This document shows positions 42,037-51,070 of a DNA stretch of 58,360 bases, one piece after another; position 1 is the first letter of the stretch, and each line of letters starts with the position of its first letter. Source of the stretch: Acidobacteriaceae bacterium (GTDB lineage Bacteria; Acidobacteriota; Terriglobia; Terriglobales; Acidobacteriaceae); assembly GCA_003165795.1 (NCBI GenBank), contig PMWW01000152.1:6772-65131 (forward strand), written 5' to 3'. A program made the position numbers and the translations under genes. The notes below the pieces were generated by a model. It searched no databases and was not told the origin of the DNA. It worked only from the letters and a program-made list of their open reading frames with translations.

Positions 42037-42594
42037 ATGGCAGACCTGCGATATCCGATCGGCAGATTTAGCTGGGTCGCGCCCGAAAATGAAGAGCAAA
42101 GCGCGCAGGACCGCGTGCGCTACATCAACGTAATTTCCAAACTGGCGGCCAACATGCGCGCCGCGGTCCAAGATCTGGACGTGAAGCAACTTGACACGCC
42201 GTATCGCCCAGAAGGCTGGACGGTGCGGCAAGTGGTGCATCATGTGCCCGAGAGCCACATGAACGCTTACATCCGATTCAAGCTGGCGATTACGGAAGAC
42301 CAGCCGCAGATCAAGCCCTATAACGAAGCTGCGTGGGCGAAGCTGCCCGACAACAATGTGACCCCGATAGAGACTTCTCTCCAACTACTGACCGCGTTGC
42401 ACTCTCGCTGGGTCGATACCTTGCGCAGTATGCAGCCGTCCGATTTCGGACGCACACTGTACCATCCTGAACACGGCGTGGTTACTCTTGACCGCATGCT
42501 AGCGATGTATTCATGGCATTCCGACCACCATGTTGCGCACATCAAGTCGTTGCGCGAGCGCATGGGATGGAATACTCAGGTAGCAGCGCAGTAA
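42037..42594 (+). CDS. DinB/YfiT-type putative metal-dependent transferase
   Basis: This 185-residue four-helix-bundle protein belongs to the DinB_2/YfiT family. RYPIGRFSWVAPENEEQSAQ at the start and the metal-binding His clusters (VVHHVPESHMNAY, and YSWHSDHHVAHIKSLRERMG near the end) identify it. In Firmicutes YfiT-type proteins are bacillithiol transferases; in other bacteria a thiol-dependent transferase or hydrolase is possible. ATG 42037 was chosen because AGGAG stands eight bases before it; ATG 42013 and 42019 are open upstream but have no ribosome site. It stands alone. Confidence 0.88.
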   Translation: MADLRYPIGRFSWVAPENEEQSAQDRVRYINVISKLAANMRAAVQDLDVKQLDTPYRPEGWTVRQVVHHVPESHMNAYIRFKLAITEDQPQIKPYNEAAWAKLPDNNVTPIETSLQLLTALHSRWVDTLRSMQPSDFGRTLYHPEHGVVTLDRMLAMYSWHSDHHVAHIKSLRERMGWNTQVAAQ

Positions 42595-43146
42595 TCAAAC
42601 AAATTCACAACTGATTCATGGGATGGACGCTTTCTACGTGCGGTATTCGCGTAACATTTGAATGCGAAGTGAATGGTTGTGGATGGAACTAAGGACGTTC
42701 TGATCAAGTCATGGCGAAGTCCCTCAGCGGCTAAAGCCGCAATGATTGTGCGGCCCTTACGACGGCTTTCAAGGCCGTCCCCTTCAAATAGCAGACTTAA
42801 GCAGAGTCTCCCTAAGCTACGCTCACATCAATCCCCATGGTTCGTCCAAACTTACGACGCGAAAAGTTTCGCAGGTTGTGAACCTTTGCAGCGCGTCGAA
42901 CGTATAAGTGTGAAGAGGTCGGAGAGGAGTGCGTTGGTACTCCGAGTGCAGTAGAAACCATTAGGGGTCAAACAGAATGTTTCGCCAGCGGTTTGGCGGC
43001 CCAGGCGAGACAATCTGAGGGAGGCTTGAGAGTCCCCTGTCGCTGTTTGACCCCGGTGAAACATTCTATGCGAGGCGGAGGGAAATGCAAGTGGTTCCCG
43101 TTCGCCGTGGGCCGCCGGAGCGACGTCAAATGAAGGAGATTGAAAA
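42595..43146. other. 552-bp intergenic stretch containing a REP-type repeat
   Basis: No supported gene. It contains the repeat 42700-42785 and, further on, the inverted pair GGGGTCAAACAG/CTGTTTGACCCC (about 42964-43054). Confidence 0.45.
42700..42785. repeat. Copy of an interspersed repeat, inverted relative to 50297-50383
   Basis: Read on the minus strand, GAAGGGGACGGCCTTGAAAG through GCGGCTTTAGCCGCTGAGGG to ACTTGATCAG matches 50297-50383 with only scattered changes by eye. It carries hairpin-forming GGCCTTGAAAGCC and GCGGCTTTAGCCGC. Confidence 0.75.
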
Positions 43147-43521
43147 ATGACTCGTAACCTGGTCCGTGCCGCCCTGTTTATCTTCGCCTTAACCATGTCC
43201 CTTAGCGCTTTTGCCGCCACCAAGTCGGAAACTGTCACCCTCTATCACGATGCGCAACTGAACGGGAAAACCCTCCCGGCGGGCGAATATACCGTGAAGT
43301 GCGACACTACCGGCTCGACCGCCCAAGTTAAATTCTTGAAGGGCGGCAAAGAAATGGCATCGGCCAATGGACAAGTGAAGCAACTTAGTAGCGTACCCGA
43401 CCACAACCAGGTAGTGACCCAGGACGGTAACGGCGGTGCCACTATCAGCGAAATCGATTTTGGCCATAGCAATACAGGCGTCAGCTTCGGTTCCGCAAAC
43501 ATGGCGACCGGCGGACAGTGA
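43147..43521 (+). CDS. Small exported protein, unknown
   Basis: This 124-residue protein has a signal peptide (LFIFALTMSLSAFA) and a beta-rich mature part (TVTLYHDAQLNGKTLPAGEY, AQVKFLKGGKEMAS, ISEIDFGHSNTGVSFG). AAGGAG precedes ATG 43147, so the start is secure. I do not recognise a named family, but such short exported proteins with KTLPAGEY are common in acidobacteria. The function is not known. The repeat-rich insertion zone of the REP-associated transposase begins about 120 bases after its stop. Confidence 0.78.
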   Translation: MTRNLVRAALFIFALTMSLSAFAATKSETVTLYHDAQLNGKTLPAGEYTVKCDTTGSTAQVKFLKGGKEMASANGQVKQLSSVPDHNQVVTQDGNGGATISEIDFGHSNTGVSFGSANMATGGQ

Positions 43522-43637
43522 AGGACAGTTGTCCGCTGCTAGTTGTCAGTTGTCAGAACGAGCGCCAGCCCCACCTGAACTTGATGTTTGGGTGGGGATT
43601 TTTGTGGCGGGCGCAGGCAAGGTTTAGCCTTGATGGT

Positions 43638-44328
43638 GGCGATGCGTCCGTCCCGCATCGCGGGACAGCTCAGTTCAGCCCAGGACGAAGTCCTGAGAGA
43701 TAGTGGAATGTGAGAGAGAGTCCCGGCAGGGACGGCACACAGCGCGGTGTCGGGCGTCACGGATGCGTTGGCAATTTATCGAGTAGGGTTGAGATATGTC
43801 TCACACCCACGCCTCCGTGCTGGTGCATTGCGTCTTCAGCACCAAGCAACGCATAAACATGATTCCGGACCCCGAGGCGCTGTGGCGTTATCTGGCGGTT
43901 GTGGCTCGGGACAACAACATCACCATGCTTGCGGCCGGCGGCACGAAGAATCACGCGCATCTCTTGCTTCTCGTACCGCCGATTGTTCCTTTAGCGAAGG
44001 CGATGAAGGAATTGAAGGGAAGCAGTTCGAGATGGCTGCACGAGCATGGGCACAAGTTCGTCTGGCAGGAGGGATACGGCGCATTCAGCGTCAGCCAAGC
44101 ACAGCGACAGACGGTAATCGATTACATTTCTAATCAGCAAGAGCATCATCGAAAATGGAGTTTTGAGCAAGAGTTCATGACGCTCTTGCGCAAGTCCGGA
44201 ATGGAATACGATCCGCGATTTGTGTTCGGGTAATGTCCCTGCCGGGACTAGGGGTCCTGGGGGTCGGCATACCCAGGACTTCGTCCTGGGCTAAACTGAG
44301 TCGTCCCGCTGCGCAGGACGGGTGCATC
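43638..44328. mobile_element. REP-associated transposase unit (REPtron-like)
   Basis: Inverted copies of about 58 bases lie at 43638-43696 and 44271-44328 (by eye well over three quarters identical). They surround one gene (43796-44233). Each copy carries the hairpin CAGGACGAAGTCCTG, and a further short hairpin GTCCCGGCAGGGAC (43720-43733) faces GTCCCTGCCGGGAC (44235-44248). A free copy of the CAGGACGAAGTCCTG unit is at 50907-50927. This is the layout of a REP-tyrosine-transposase locus. Confidence 0.75.
43796..44233 (+). CDS. REP-associated tyrosine transposase (IS200/IS605-type Y1, HUH)
   Basis: The 145-residue protein has the Y1 transposase fold. HCVFSTKQR starts it, KNHAHLLLLVPP contains the HxH metal motif (H53, H55), FVWQEGYGAFSVS follows, and the catalytic tyrosine is Y110 in VIDYISNQQEHH. 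These features match IS200-like and REP-associated transposases, which cut single-stranded REP hairpins. No tnpB-like gene is present. Inverted REP hairpins flank the gene on both sides, so it is more likely a domesticated REP-associated form than a free IS200. The catalytic residues are intact. Confidence 0.85.
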   Translation: MSHTHASVLVHCVFSTKQRINMIPDPEALWRYLAVVARDNNITMLAAGGTKNHAHLLLLVPPIVPLAKAMKELKGSSSRWLHEHGHKFVWQEGYGAFSVSQAQRQTVIDYISNQQEHHRKWSFEQEFMTLLRKSGMEYDPRFVFG

Positions 44329-44333
44329 GCAAC

Positions 44334-44726
44334 TCAACCAGGCAACGGACCAAAGATAATGAACAATAGCCCGATCACCACAAGGATCAGTAAGATCGCA
44401 GACATCCAAAGAAAGACAATGAGGACAGCATATTCGGGAGCCACCCTGAGGCCCAGTTGGTCGCGAAGGCTGAACACATCTTGGCGGGAGTACTTCGCCT
44501 GCTGCGCTCCATAGAGAAAAAAGACCGAGAGCCCAAGACTCATTAGAGATGGGAATAGGAGCGAGTACTTCATCCAGGGGACGTTAGGCTTTGAGAAGTA
44601 AAACGAAATGAATGCACCAGTTGCTACGTAATAGAAGGCATTCATCTTCAGTGCGAGATTGAGATACTCCTTGTAGAGCCCAATGTGTAGCTCGTACTGT
44701 TGCCAGAGCAACTCTTTATCCGCCAC
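44334..44726 (-). CDS. Membrane protein, unknown, next to smc
   Basis: The 130-residue protein starts at GTG 44726. Three to four hydrophobic segments are seen (MNAFYYVATGAFISFYF, YSLLFPSLMSLGLSVFFLYG, YAVLIVFLWMSAILLILVVI). The N-terminus (MADKELLWQQYELHIGLYKE) is charged and helical. No family recognised. It follows smc by 12 bases on the same strand, so it may be read from the same transcript. Its stop at 44334 lies six bases from the end of the REP-transposase unit. Existence is likely from the membrane pattern and codon use. Confidence 0.65.
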   Translation of the reverse strand: MADKELLWQQYELHIGLYKEYLNLALKMNAFYYVATGAFISFYFSKPNVPWMKYSLLFPSLMSLGLSVFFLYGAQQAKYSRQDVFSLRDQLGLRVAPEYAVLIVFLWMSAILLILVVIGLLFIIFGPLPG

Positions 44727-44738
44727 GTTCCCCTCGCT

Positions 44739-47700
44739 TTACGCCGTGGCACCTACCAGCCTCGATGCTTCTTCGTGGAAGCGCACTGACACCAGCTTCG
44801 AGACGCCGGGCTCTTGCATAGTTACGCCGTAGAGTATCGGCGCCATGCCCATGGTTTTCTTGCTGTGGGTGATGATGATGAACTGGGTCTGCACGCTCAT
44901 CTCGCGCACCAGTTCGGTGAAGCGGCCGACGTTGGCTTCGTCGAGCGGGGCGTCCACCTCGTCGAGAATGCAGAACGGGCTGGGCTGATACTGGAAGATG
45001 CCAACCAGCAAGGCCAGCGCGGTGAGTGCCTTCTCGCCGCCGGAGAGTAGCAGCACATTTTGCAGCTTCTTGCCGGGCGGCGAGGCGACTACGTCGATGC
45101 CGCTCTCCATGGAGTTTTCCAGGTCGGTGAGCCGCATGAAGCCCTGGCCGCCGCCGAAAAGCTTGCTAAAGGTGCGGCCAAAGTTTTCGTTGATGATGTT
45201 GAACGCCTCTTCAAACTTCTGCCGCGAGATGGTGTCGATCTCCTTGATGGTGTTCTGGGTGTTCTCGATGGATTGAAGAAGGTCCTGCCGCTGGGTTTCC
45301 AGGAATTCGTGGCGCTGAGCAGTCTCCTTATATTCCTCCAACGCCATCATATTCACCGGACCCATGTTCTCCAGGCGGGTACGCATGTCGCGATAGGCGT
45401 TATCTTGGTTGACGAGTTCTTCGCCGGCGACCCGGGGCAGGGAACCGTCGGCCATCAGCTCTTCGCGTTGCAGACCTAGTTCCTGCACGCAAGTCTCTGA
45501 CATGTGCTGAACGTCGGACTGCACGCGGGCCTGCGCAGCGGACAATTCGCCACGGCGATCGCGGGCAGCGTCGAGGGCTTCGCGCGCGGACTTCAACGCT
45601 TCTTCCAACTCAACAATTCGCACGCGAACGGTCTGCAGTTCGTCTTGCAGCTCCCGATCGCGAGTCTGCGCAACTTCGCGCTCGGCAGTCCATTCCACGA
45701 CTTGTTCCGCCAGACGAACATTCTCCGCTTCGCGCTGCTGTTTCTCGGCGGCGGCGGATTCGAGCTGCGCCTTCAGTTTGGCAAGGTGCGCTGACACTTC
45801 CGACAGCATGGCTTCGATGCGCTGCACGGCGAGCATGGCGCCGCGGCGGCGCTCTTCGAGGGTGGCGACGTTGGCGCGAACCTCGCTGGCGAGGTGTGCC
45901 GCTTCGTCACGACGCTGGCGTAGCGACTCCAGGCTGCTCTGCGCCTCCTGCATTTCGGCTTCGAGCGAGCGCTGCTGCTCTTCGTAGTGAAACAGTTCGG
46001 CGAGCTGCGAGGTGATGAAACTTTCACGCTCGCTGCGTTCTTCGGCGACACGCCGCAGTTCCTGCTCATAGGTGGAGAGCCTTTGGCGCACCCGTGTCAT
46101 CTCGCTTTCGAGCTGACGCAGGGTGTGCTCGGAGGTCATGGCCTGCCGCTCGGATTCGCGCTTCTCGTCTTCGAGGCGCTGCAACAGCCCGGTCAGTTCG
46201 GCGATCTCGCGAGCCAGCGCGGCGATGCCAATTTCTTTTTCGCCGATGGCGCGTTCGAGTTCGCCCATCTGCAACAGGACGTCGCGCAGCTCGCGCTTCA
46301 TGGAGAACGGTCCCTGGCAGCGCTGCTTGCCGCCGGTGACGGTCACGTTGTGGAAGCACTCGCCCGATTGCGAGAGGAAGAAGGCGTCGGGATTTTCCAG
46401 CGCCAGGCCGCGGCCGACTTCGGGATCGGGAACAATGTAGCCGTTGCCAAGCTTAGGCAAAATCACTTCCAGCGACTTGCCGAATCCGTCGAGGACACGA
46501 ATGCAGTTCTTGAGCGGAACCACGGTATCGCCGTGAGTGACGTGATGCATCGACTCGTTGAAGTCGAAGGAAAACTTTGCCTGCGAATCTTCGGGATGAA
46601 CGAGGAATGTGGCGCGGCCATCGACGTCGGTGCGCAGCAGGCGCAGACCTTCGTCGGCAGCATCCCACGACTTCACCACGATATAGTTCAACTCGTCGCG
46701 CAGGAAATCATCGACCACATGTTCGTAGCGATCGTCGACTTCAAGAAAGTCGGCCAGCACGCCGGCGGGAGCACGGCCACCTTGCAGGGCGCCCGAGGTG
46801 AAGAGTTTGCGCACTGACTCGGTAGCGTAGCCGTGCTCGGTGATGACGGCGTCGAGCGAACCACGCTTGCCCATGAGGCTGGCATATTCGCCACGCAGGG
46901 AGTCGAGATGACGCTTGGATTCAGTTTCGGCGGCGCGCTTCTGGTCAAGCTTTTGACGCGTGTCGGCGATCTGCGAGGTCAGAGCATTGACACGCTGCGA
47001 CGCGGTTTCAAACTCCAAACCAAGTTGACCGCGCTGTCCGCCGAAGCTTTCCAGTTGTTGCTGAGCGGCGGAGGTGTCGTCGCGCAGACGCTGCGATTCG
47101 CGATCAAGCGCAACGATGCGCTCCTCGGCCTGGGTGATGCGGTTGCGCACGGCGGAGGCTGCGGACACGGTTTGAAGAATGGTGTCACGACGCTGTTCCT
47201 GCCGGCGCTCGACTTCGATGAGCGACGCCGCAGTGGCTGCCGCTTCCTGTTGGCGCTGCTGCAATTCCTGCTGCGCGTTGGCCACATCAGCATTGGCCGT
47301 CTCGAGCGTGGCACGGTCGGTCTCCAGCTCCTGCTGAAGACGAGTTGCCTGCTCCTGAGTGTTGGCGATCTCAGCCTGCGCTCCGGCGGAGCGGGCGTCG
47401 AGTTCGGCGCAGCGCTCTTGGTTGGTGCGACGGCGAGCGGCGGCGCGATCCAAGTCTAAGGCGAGAGTGTTGAGCTTCTCGCGATTCTCCTGGCCTTCGC
47501 GCTCGATGGCATAGCCGCGCTGGGTGCGATCGCCGTGCTCGGCTTCCATCTGCTGCACGGCATCGCTCTGGTCGTGGATCTCGCCGGCTACGTCGGTGAG
47601 TTGCCGATCGAGCGACGACGCTTCGGCATCGAATTGCGCGAACTTGCTGGCCAGCACGATGCGCAGCTTCTCGCGCATCTCGTCGCGGAGCTTGGCATAG

Positions 47701-48644
47701 CGCTCGGCCTTCGACGCCTGGCGCTTCAGCGAATTCATCTGGCGGGTAACTTCGTCGAAGATGTCGTTGATGCGGGCCAGGTTGAGCTTGGCGTCTTCCA
47801 ACCGCGCCTCGGCCAGCCGCTTGCGCGATTTGTATTTGGTGATGCCGGCGGCCTCTTCAATGATGGCGCGGCGGTCGGTCGGCTTGCTGCTGAGGATCTG
47901 GCCGATGCGCCCCTGCTCGATGATGGCGTAGGACTCGGGACCGAGGCCGGTGCCCATGAAGATGTCTTGAATGTCGCGCAGACGGCAGAGCTTGCCGTTC
48001 AGCAGATATTCGCTTTCGCCGGAACGGAAAAGGCGACGCGTGATCTGGATCTCTCCGGCCTTGAAGGTACGCTTGAATTTGCGGCGGCGAATCTTGAGGA
48101 CGACCTGCAGCGGAGCAGTTTGTGCAGCGGCGTCAGGGGATGATTCGGTCGCCGTCGAGTCGGCTGTGTCGGTCGAAGGTATGGTCGCAGTCGCATCGGC
48201 GGCGTTAGTGGAAGCGATGGTTGCCGGAGCGTCGTCGTCGGTCTGGCCGGGACGGACTTGCTCGGAGTAGCGTTCGGCATTGTCGGCATTGGCAGCGCGG
48301 AGCGCGGACTCGTCCCAGTCGTCGGACATTTCGTCTTGGATGTCGATCTCGGGTTCGGCAACGTCGCCATAAACTTCGGGATCGACGAGGGTGAGCGACA
48401 CCTCGGCCATGCCGGTGGGTTTGCGATCGCGCGTGCCGGCGAAGATGACGTCCTGCATGTTGACGCCGCGCAACAGTCGCGCCGATTGCTCGCCCAGCAC
48501 CCAAGAGATGGCGTCGGAAATGTTGGACTTGCCACAGCCGTTGGGACCGACGATCGCAGCGATGCCTTCGCCCTGAAAGCGGAGGTCGGTGCGGTCACAA
48601 AACGACTTGAAGCCGAGGATTTGTAGCTTCTTCAGTTTGAGCAA
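44739..48644 (-). CDS. smc: Chromosome segregation protein SMC with an insert in the head
   Basis: This 1301-residue SMC ATPase is longer than the usual 1150-1190. The N-terminal head has Walker A GPNGCGKSNISDAISWVLGE (residues 33-52). Residues about 93-180 are an extra acidic, Ala/Thr/Ser-rich stretch with short imperfect repeats (TIASTNAADATATIPSTDTA), absent from standard SMC. Long coiled coils flank a hinge (GVLADFLEVDDRYEHVVDDF to VDGRATFLVH). The C-terminal head has the signature motif LLSGGEKALTALALL and Walker B CILDEVDAPLDEANV. The protein compacts and separates chromosomes together with ScpA/ScpB, which are not seen here. The frame is continuous, so the insert is real if the assembly is correct. 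Confidence 0.95.
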   Translation of the reverse strand: MLKLKKLQILGFKSFCDRTDLRFQGEGIAAIVGPNGCGKSNISDAISWVLGEQSARLLRGVNMQDVIFAGTRDRKPTGMAEVSLTLVDPEVYGDVAEPEIDIQDEMSDDWDESALRAANADNAERYSEQVRPGQTDDDAPATIASTNAADATATIPSTDTADSTATESSPDAAAQTAPLQVVLKIRRRKFKRTFKAGEIQITRRLFRSGESEYLLNGKLCRLRDIQDIFMGTGLGPESYAIIEQGRIGQILSSKPTDRRAIIEEAAGITKYKSRKRLAEARLEDAKLNLARINDIFDEVTRQMNSLKRQASKAERYAKLRDEMREKLRIVLASKFAQFDAEASSLDRQLTDVAGEIHDQSDAVQQMEAEHGDRTQRGYAIEREGQENREKLNTLALDLDRAAARRRTNQERCAELDARSAGAQAEIANTQEQATRLQQELETDRATLETANADVANAQQELQQRQQEAAATAASLIEVERRQEQRRDTILQTVSAASAVRNRITQAEERIVALDRESQRLRDDTSAAQQQLESFGGQRGQLGLEFETASQRVNALTSQIADTRQKLDQKRAAETESKRHLDSLRGEYASLMGKRGSLDAVITEHGYATESVRKLFTSGALQGGRAPAGVLADFLEVDDRYEHVVDDFLRDELNYIVVKSWDAADEGLRLLRTDVDGRATFLVHPEDSQAKFSFDFNESMHHVTHGDTVVPLKNCIRVLDGFGKSLEVILPKLGNGYIVPDPEVGRGLALENPDAFFLSQSGECFHNVTVTGGKQRCQGPFSMKRELRDVLLQMGELERAIGEKEIGIAALAREIAELTGLLQRLEDEKRESERQAMTSEHTLRQLESEMTRVRQRLSTYEQELRRVAEERSERESFITSQLAELFHYEEQQRSLEAEMQEAQSSLESLRQRRDEAAHLASEVRANVATLEERRRGAMLAVQRIEAMLSEVSAHLAKLKAQLESAAAEKQQREAENVRLAEQVVEWTAEREVAQTRDRELQDELQTVRVRIVELEEALKSAREALDAARDRRGELSAAQARVQSDVQHMSETCVQELGLQREELMADGSLPRVAGEELVNQDNAYRDMRTRLENMGPVNMMALEEYKETAQRHEFLETQRQDLLQSIENTQNTIKEIDTISRQKFEEAFNIINENFGRTFSKLFGGGQGFMRLTDLENSMESGIDVVASPPGKKLQNVLLLSGGEKALTALALLVGIFQYQPSPFCILDEVDAPLDEANVGRFTELVREMSVQTQFIIITHSKKTMGMAPILYGVTMQEPGVSKLVSVRFHEEASRLVGATA

Positions 48645-49064
48645 GACTTTACTCCTTCAACGCGCCAGCCCGGGGATGCGTTAGCGAAGTCCAAGGCATT
48701 TAGATATGGAGAATGCCCTCGTGGCGTTTCAATCCAAAATTAGACCTGACAAGCCTGGTTTACCGTCCAGACCTAGCCAACTTTACGTCTGAAACGCAAG
48801 AGGGGTCAAGATGTAAAACACTATATTTGGGACCCCATCTGTGGAAACCACATTATATTGCACCAGGCTTACAGCAGATAGTCCCGAAATGGGAATTCTA
48901 AAGTTGAGAGGAGGGGGTCAGCAGCCATACCACCAGAGCAACTACAAGTTTAGAGTTTCGCTCTATCTGATTCAACAGCAAACCCTTGGGGGTATCCGCG
49001 CGGTTATCCCACGCTCCTCCCGTCGTCCGCCCGCCACGGCCTCGCCCAGCCTCGCATCCCGTCC
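48645..49064. other. 420-bp intergenic stretch
   Basis: It lies upstream of smc. No convincing gene, tRNA or terminator was found. A short open frame at 48713-48901 on the plus strand gives no recognisable protein. Confidence 0.35.
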
Positions 49065-50234
49065 TCATCCTGCCGTCCGCCCCACCCACTTCGGCACCGA
49101 CCGCACCAGGCTCGCATTCAGCAATATCGATAGCAGCGACGCCGCCAGAGTCGCGTAATAAAACTCGTCGGGCACCAGCCCATTAGCGTGCGCCACCTGC
49201 ACCAGCACAAACGAGAACTCCCCAATCTGCGTCAGCCCCGTGCCCACCAGCACCGCCGTCTTCAGCCGATACCCAAACAGTTTCACCACCGCCGTCCACA
49301 CCACAAACTTGCCCACCACCACCATCGCCAAAATCGCCAACAGCATTCCCGGGTTACTCAGCACCGCTCGCGGATTAATCAGCGTCCCCACCGTCACGAA
49401 GAACAGCGCCACGAACGCGTCGCGCAGCGTCATTATTTGTTCCAACGCGCGATGCGCATACTCCGACGCGCTGACAATCAGCCCAGCCGCGAACCCGCCC
49501 AGTGCCAGCGACAGTCCAACCGCTTCGGTTAGCGCCGCCGTGCCCAGACAAATCGCCAGGATGACCAGCAGAAACAGCTCTTGATTCTGCGACCGCGCCA
49601 CCACCTTCAGCCCGCGCGGCACCAGGTACACCGCCAGAAATCCAACGGGGACGAGAATCAGCGCCGCCTTGCCCAGCGCCATCCCCACGCCCAGCAGATG
49701 ATGCGGCGTCAAGCTCACCAGCACCGGCATCAGGATGGTCAGCACCACCACCACCAGGTCCTCCACCAGCGTGATGCCGATCATGATCTTGCCATGCGTC
49801 GACTGCAGTTGCCCGCTGTCGATCAGCAGGCGCGACAGCACCATCGTACTGGCGACAGAAATAATCATGCCCGCCACCAGCCCGCACATCGCGCCCCATC
49901 CCAGCAGCGCGCCTACGCCCGCGCCCATCAGTGACAGCAGCACCACCCCCAGCGGCGCGCCCAGCAGCGACATCCATTTCACCTCCATCAGTTCGCTGAT
50001 GGAGAACTCCAGCCCAATCGAGAACATCAGGAATACGACGCCGACCTCCGCGACAATCTGAAAGGTGTGCGCCTCGCGCACCGCCGGCCCCGGCGTAAAC
50101 GGACTGATGGCGATGCCCGCCAGCACGTATCCCAGAATGAGCGGTTGCCGCAGCCGCCACGCCAGCGCCCCGCCGAAAATGGCGGCGATGAACACATACG
50201 ACAGTTCTTTGAAGATGACAGAATGTTCAGCCAT
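49065..50234 (-). CDS. CPA2 cation:proton antiporter, no NAD-binding tail
   Basis: This 389-residue membrane protein is of the KefB/CPA2 type. Twelve hydrophobic helices are predicted, with MFSIGLEFSISELME, IISVASTMVLSRLLIDSGQL and a conserved Asp pair in LVEDLVVVVLTIL, the ion-binding core. Most KefB-like proteins carry a TrkA-N NAD-binding domain at the C-terminus. Here the protein ends after the last helix (RSVPKWVGRTAG), so it is a truncated-type antiporter without that regulator. The third codon positions are strongly C/G-biased. Substrate (K+ or Na+ for H+) cannot be told. Confidence 0.88.
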   Translation of the reverse strand: MAEHSVIFKELSYVFIAAIFGGALAWRLRQPLILGYVLAGIAISPFTPGPAVREAHTFQIVAEVGVVFLMFSIGLEFSISELMEVKWMSLLGAPLGVVLLSLMGAGVGALLGWGAMCGLVAGMIISVASTMVLSRLLIDSGQLQSTHGKIMIGITLVEDLVVVVLTILMPVLVSLTPHHLLGVGMALGKAALILVPVGFLAVYLVPRGLKVVARSQNQELFLLVILAICLGTAALTEAVGLSLALGGFAAGLIVSASEYAHRALEQIMTLRDAFVALFFVTVGTLINPRAVLSNPGMLLAILAMVVVGKFVVWTAVVKLFGYRLKTAVLVGTGLTQIGEFSFVLVQVAHANGLVPDEFYYATLAASLLSILLNASLVRSVPKWVGRTAG

Positions 50235-51070
50235 GTGAAATCAGTTGTCAGTTGCCGGTTGTCACTTATGGAAGCTCTGATTAAGCCCGGCTTCTCGAAG
50301 GGGACGGCCTTGAAGGCCGTCCGTAATCGCCGCAAAGTCAATTCGGCTTTAGCCGCTGAGGGACCTCGCCGTGACTTGATCAGATTTTCCTTATCAGTTG
50401 TAAGTCGAGCCCACCTGATGATTTGAAAGGGCGCAGCTTTAGCGGCGCCGTCCAAGTCCCTTACTTTGTCATCCCGAGACGGCTTCTCGCCGCCGAGGGA
50501 TAGGCCCTTCCATTTTCTTGAACAGTGGGCAGCCGATCTCAGCATCGTAGCCGAAATTCTACTCTGGCGTGACGAGTAACTAAGTAGAGCGGCGCTTCAG
50601 CGCCGCGTTACTACGGGAGTAAGTTAGAGCGGGGCTTGAGCCCCGCGTCCGCACCCCCTTATGACTTGTCAGCACGAGCGCAGCGAGGGATCTGCTCTTT
50701 CTGACCACTGACAACCGCCAACCGACCACTGCCTCTTGTCATCCTGAGCGAGGACGCGCCGAACAGAGCGCGTCCGAGTCGAAGGATCTGCGGTTACCGG
50801 CCACTGACAACTGGTTCATGTCGCGGCGCACCGGAGCCCATCCTCACCAGCGCAGCATCCCTAGATAACCACAAGGACAGAGCCCGTCAGGGCGGAGTCG
50901 AAGTTAGCCCAGGACGAAGTCCTGGGTAAGCCCAGAATAGAAACCCCGAGCCGGCTTCAGCCGGCGACACTATGGTGTCTCACCCGATTCGTCACGTCTG
51001 CTCTCCGTCCGCTACTTGCGGAGCCCACACTCCTCTGTAACAATCGCTCTTCAACCGCGGCCCGTCACTC
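50235..51070. repeat. 836-bp cluster of at least eight interspersed REP-type and palindromic repeats
   Basis: Recognisable units are a copy of the 42700 repeat at 50297-50383; GCGGCGCTTCAGCGCCGC at 50589-50606; GCGGGGCTTGAGCCCCGC at 50629-50646; CATCCCGAG-type and GTCATCCTGAGCG-type units at 50468-50510 and 50738-50793; the REP of the transposase family at 50907-50927; a GCCGGCTTCAGCCGGC hairpin near 50951-50966; and degenerate ACTGACN heptamers at 50242-50265 and 50707-50731. No gene is supported in it. Confidence 0.8.

Noticed and set aside
41875-42384. Minus-strand frame opposite the DinB-type gene
   Set aside because: It is the complement of a clear gene and has no protein-like pattern.
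42673-42954. Short frame giving SPSAAKA-type peptide
   Set aside because: The peptide is the translation of the interspersed repeat also found at 50297; it is not a conserved protein.
48713-48901. Open frame upstream of smc
   Set aside because: 62 codons without family resemblance, opposite to the smc promoter region; no support.
49188-49934. His/Gln-rich plus-strand frames opposite the antiporter
   Set aside because: They arise from the strong C/G codon bias of the antiporter on the minus strand.
50027-50545. 172-codon minus-strand frame with the same SAAKA-type peptide
   Set aside because: It is again repeat DNA plus the antiporter start region, not a gene.
50235-51070. CRISPR array in the repeat-rich strip
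   Set aside because: Repeats are palindromic and of different families, not regular direct repeats with unique spacers.
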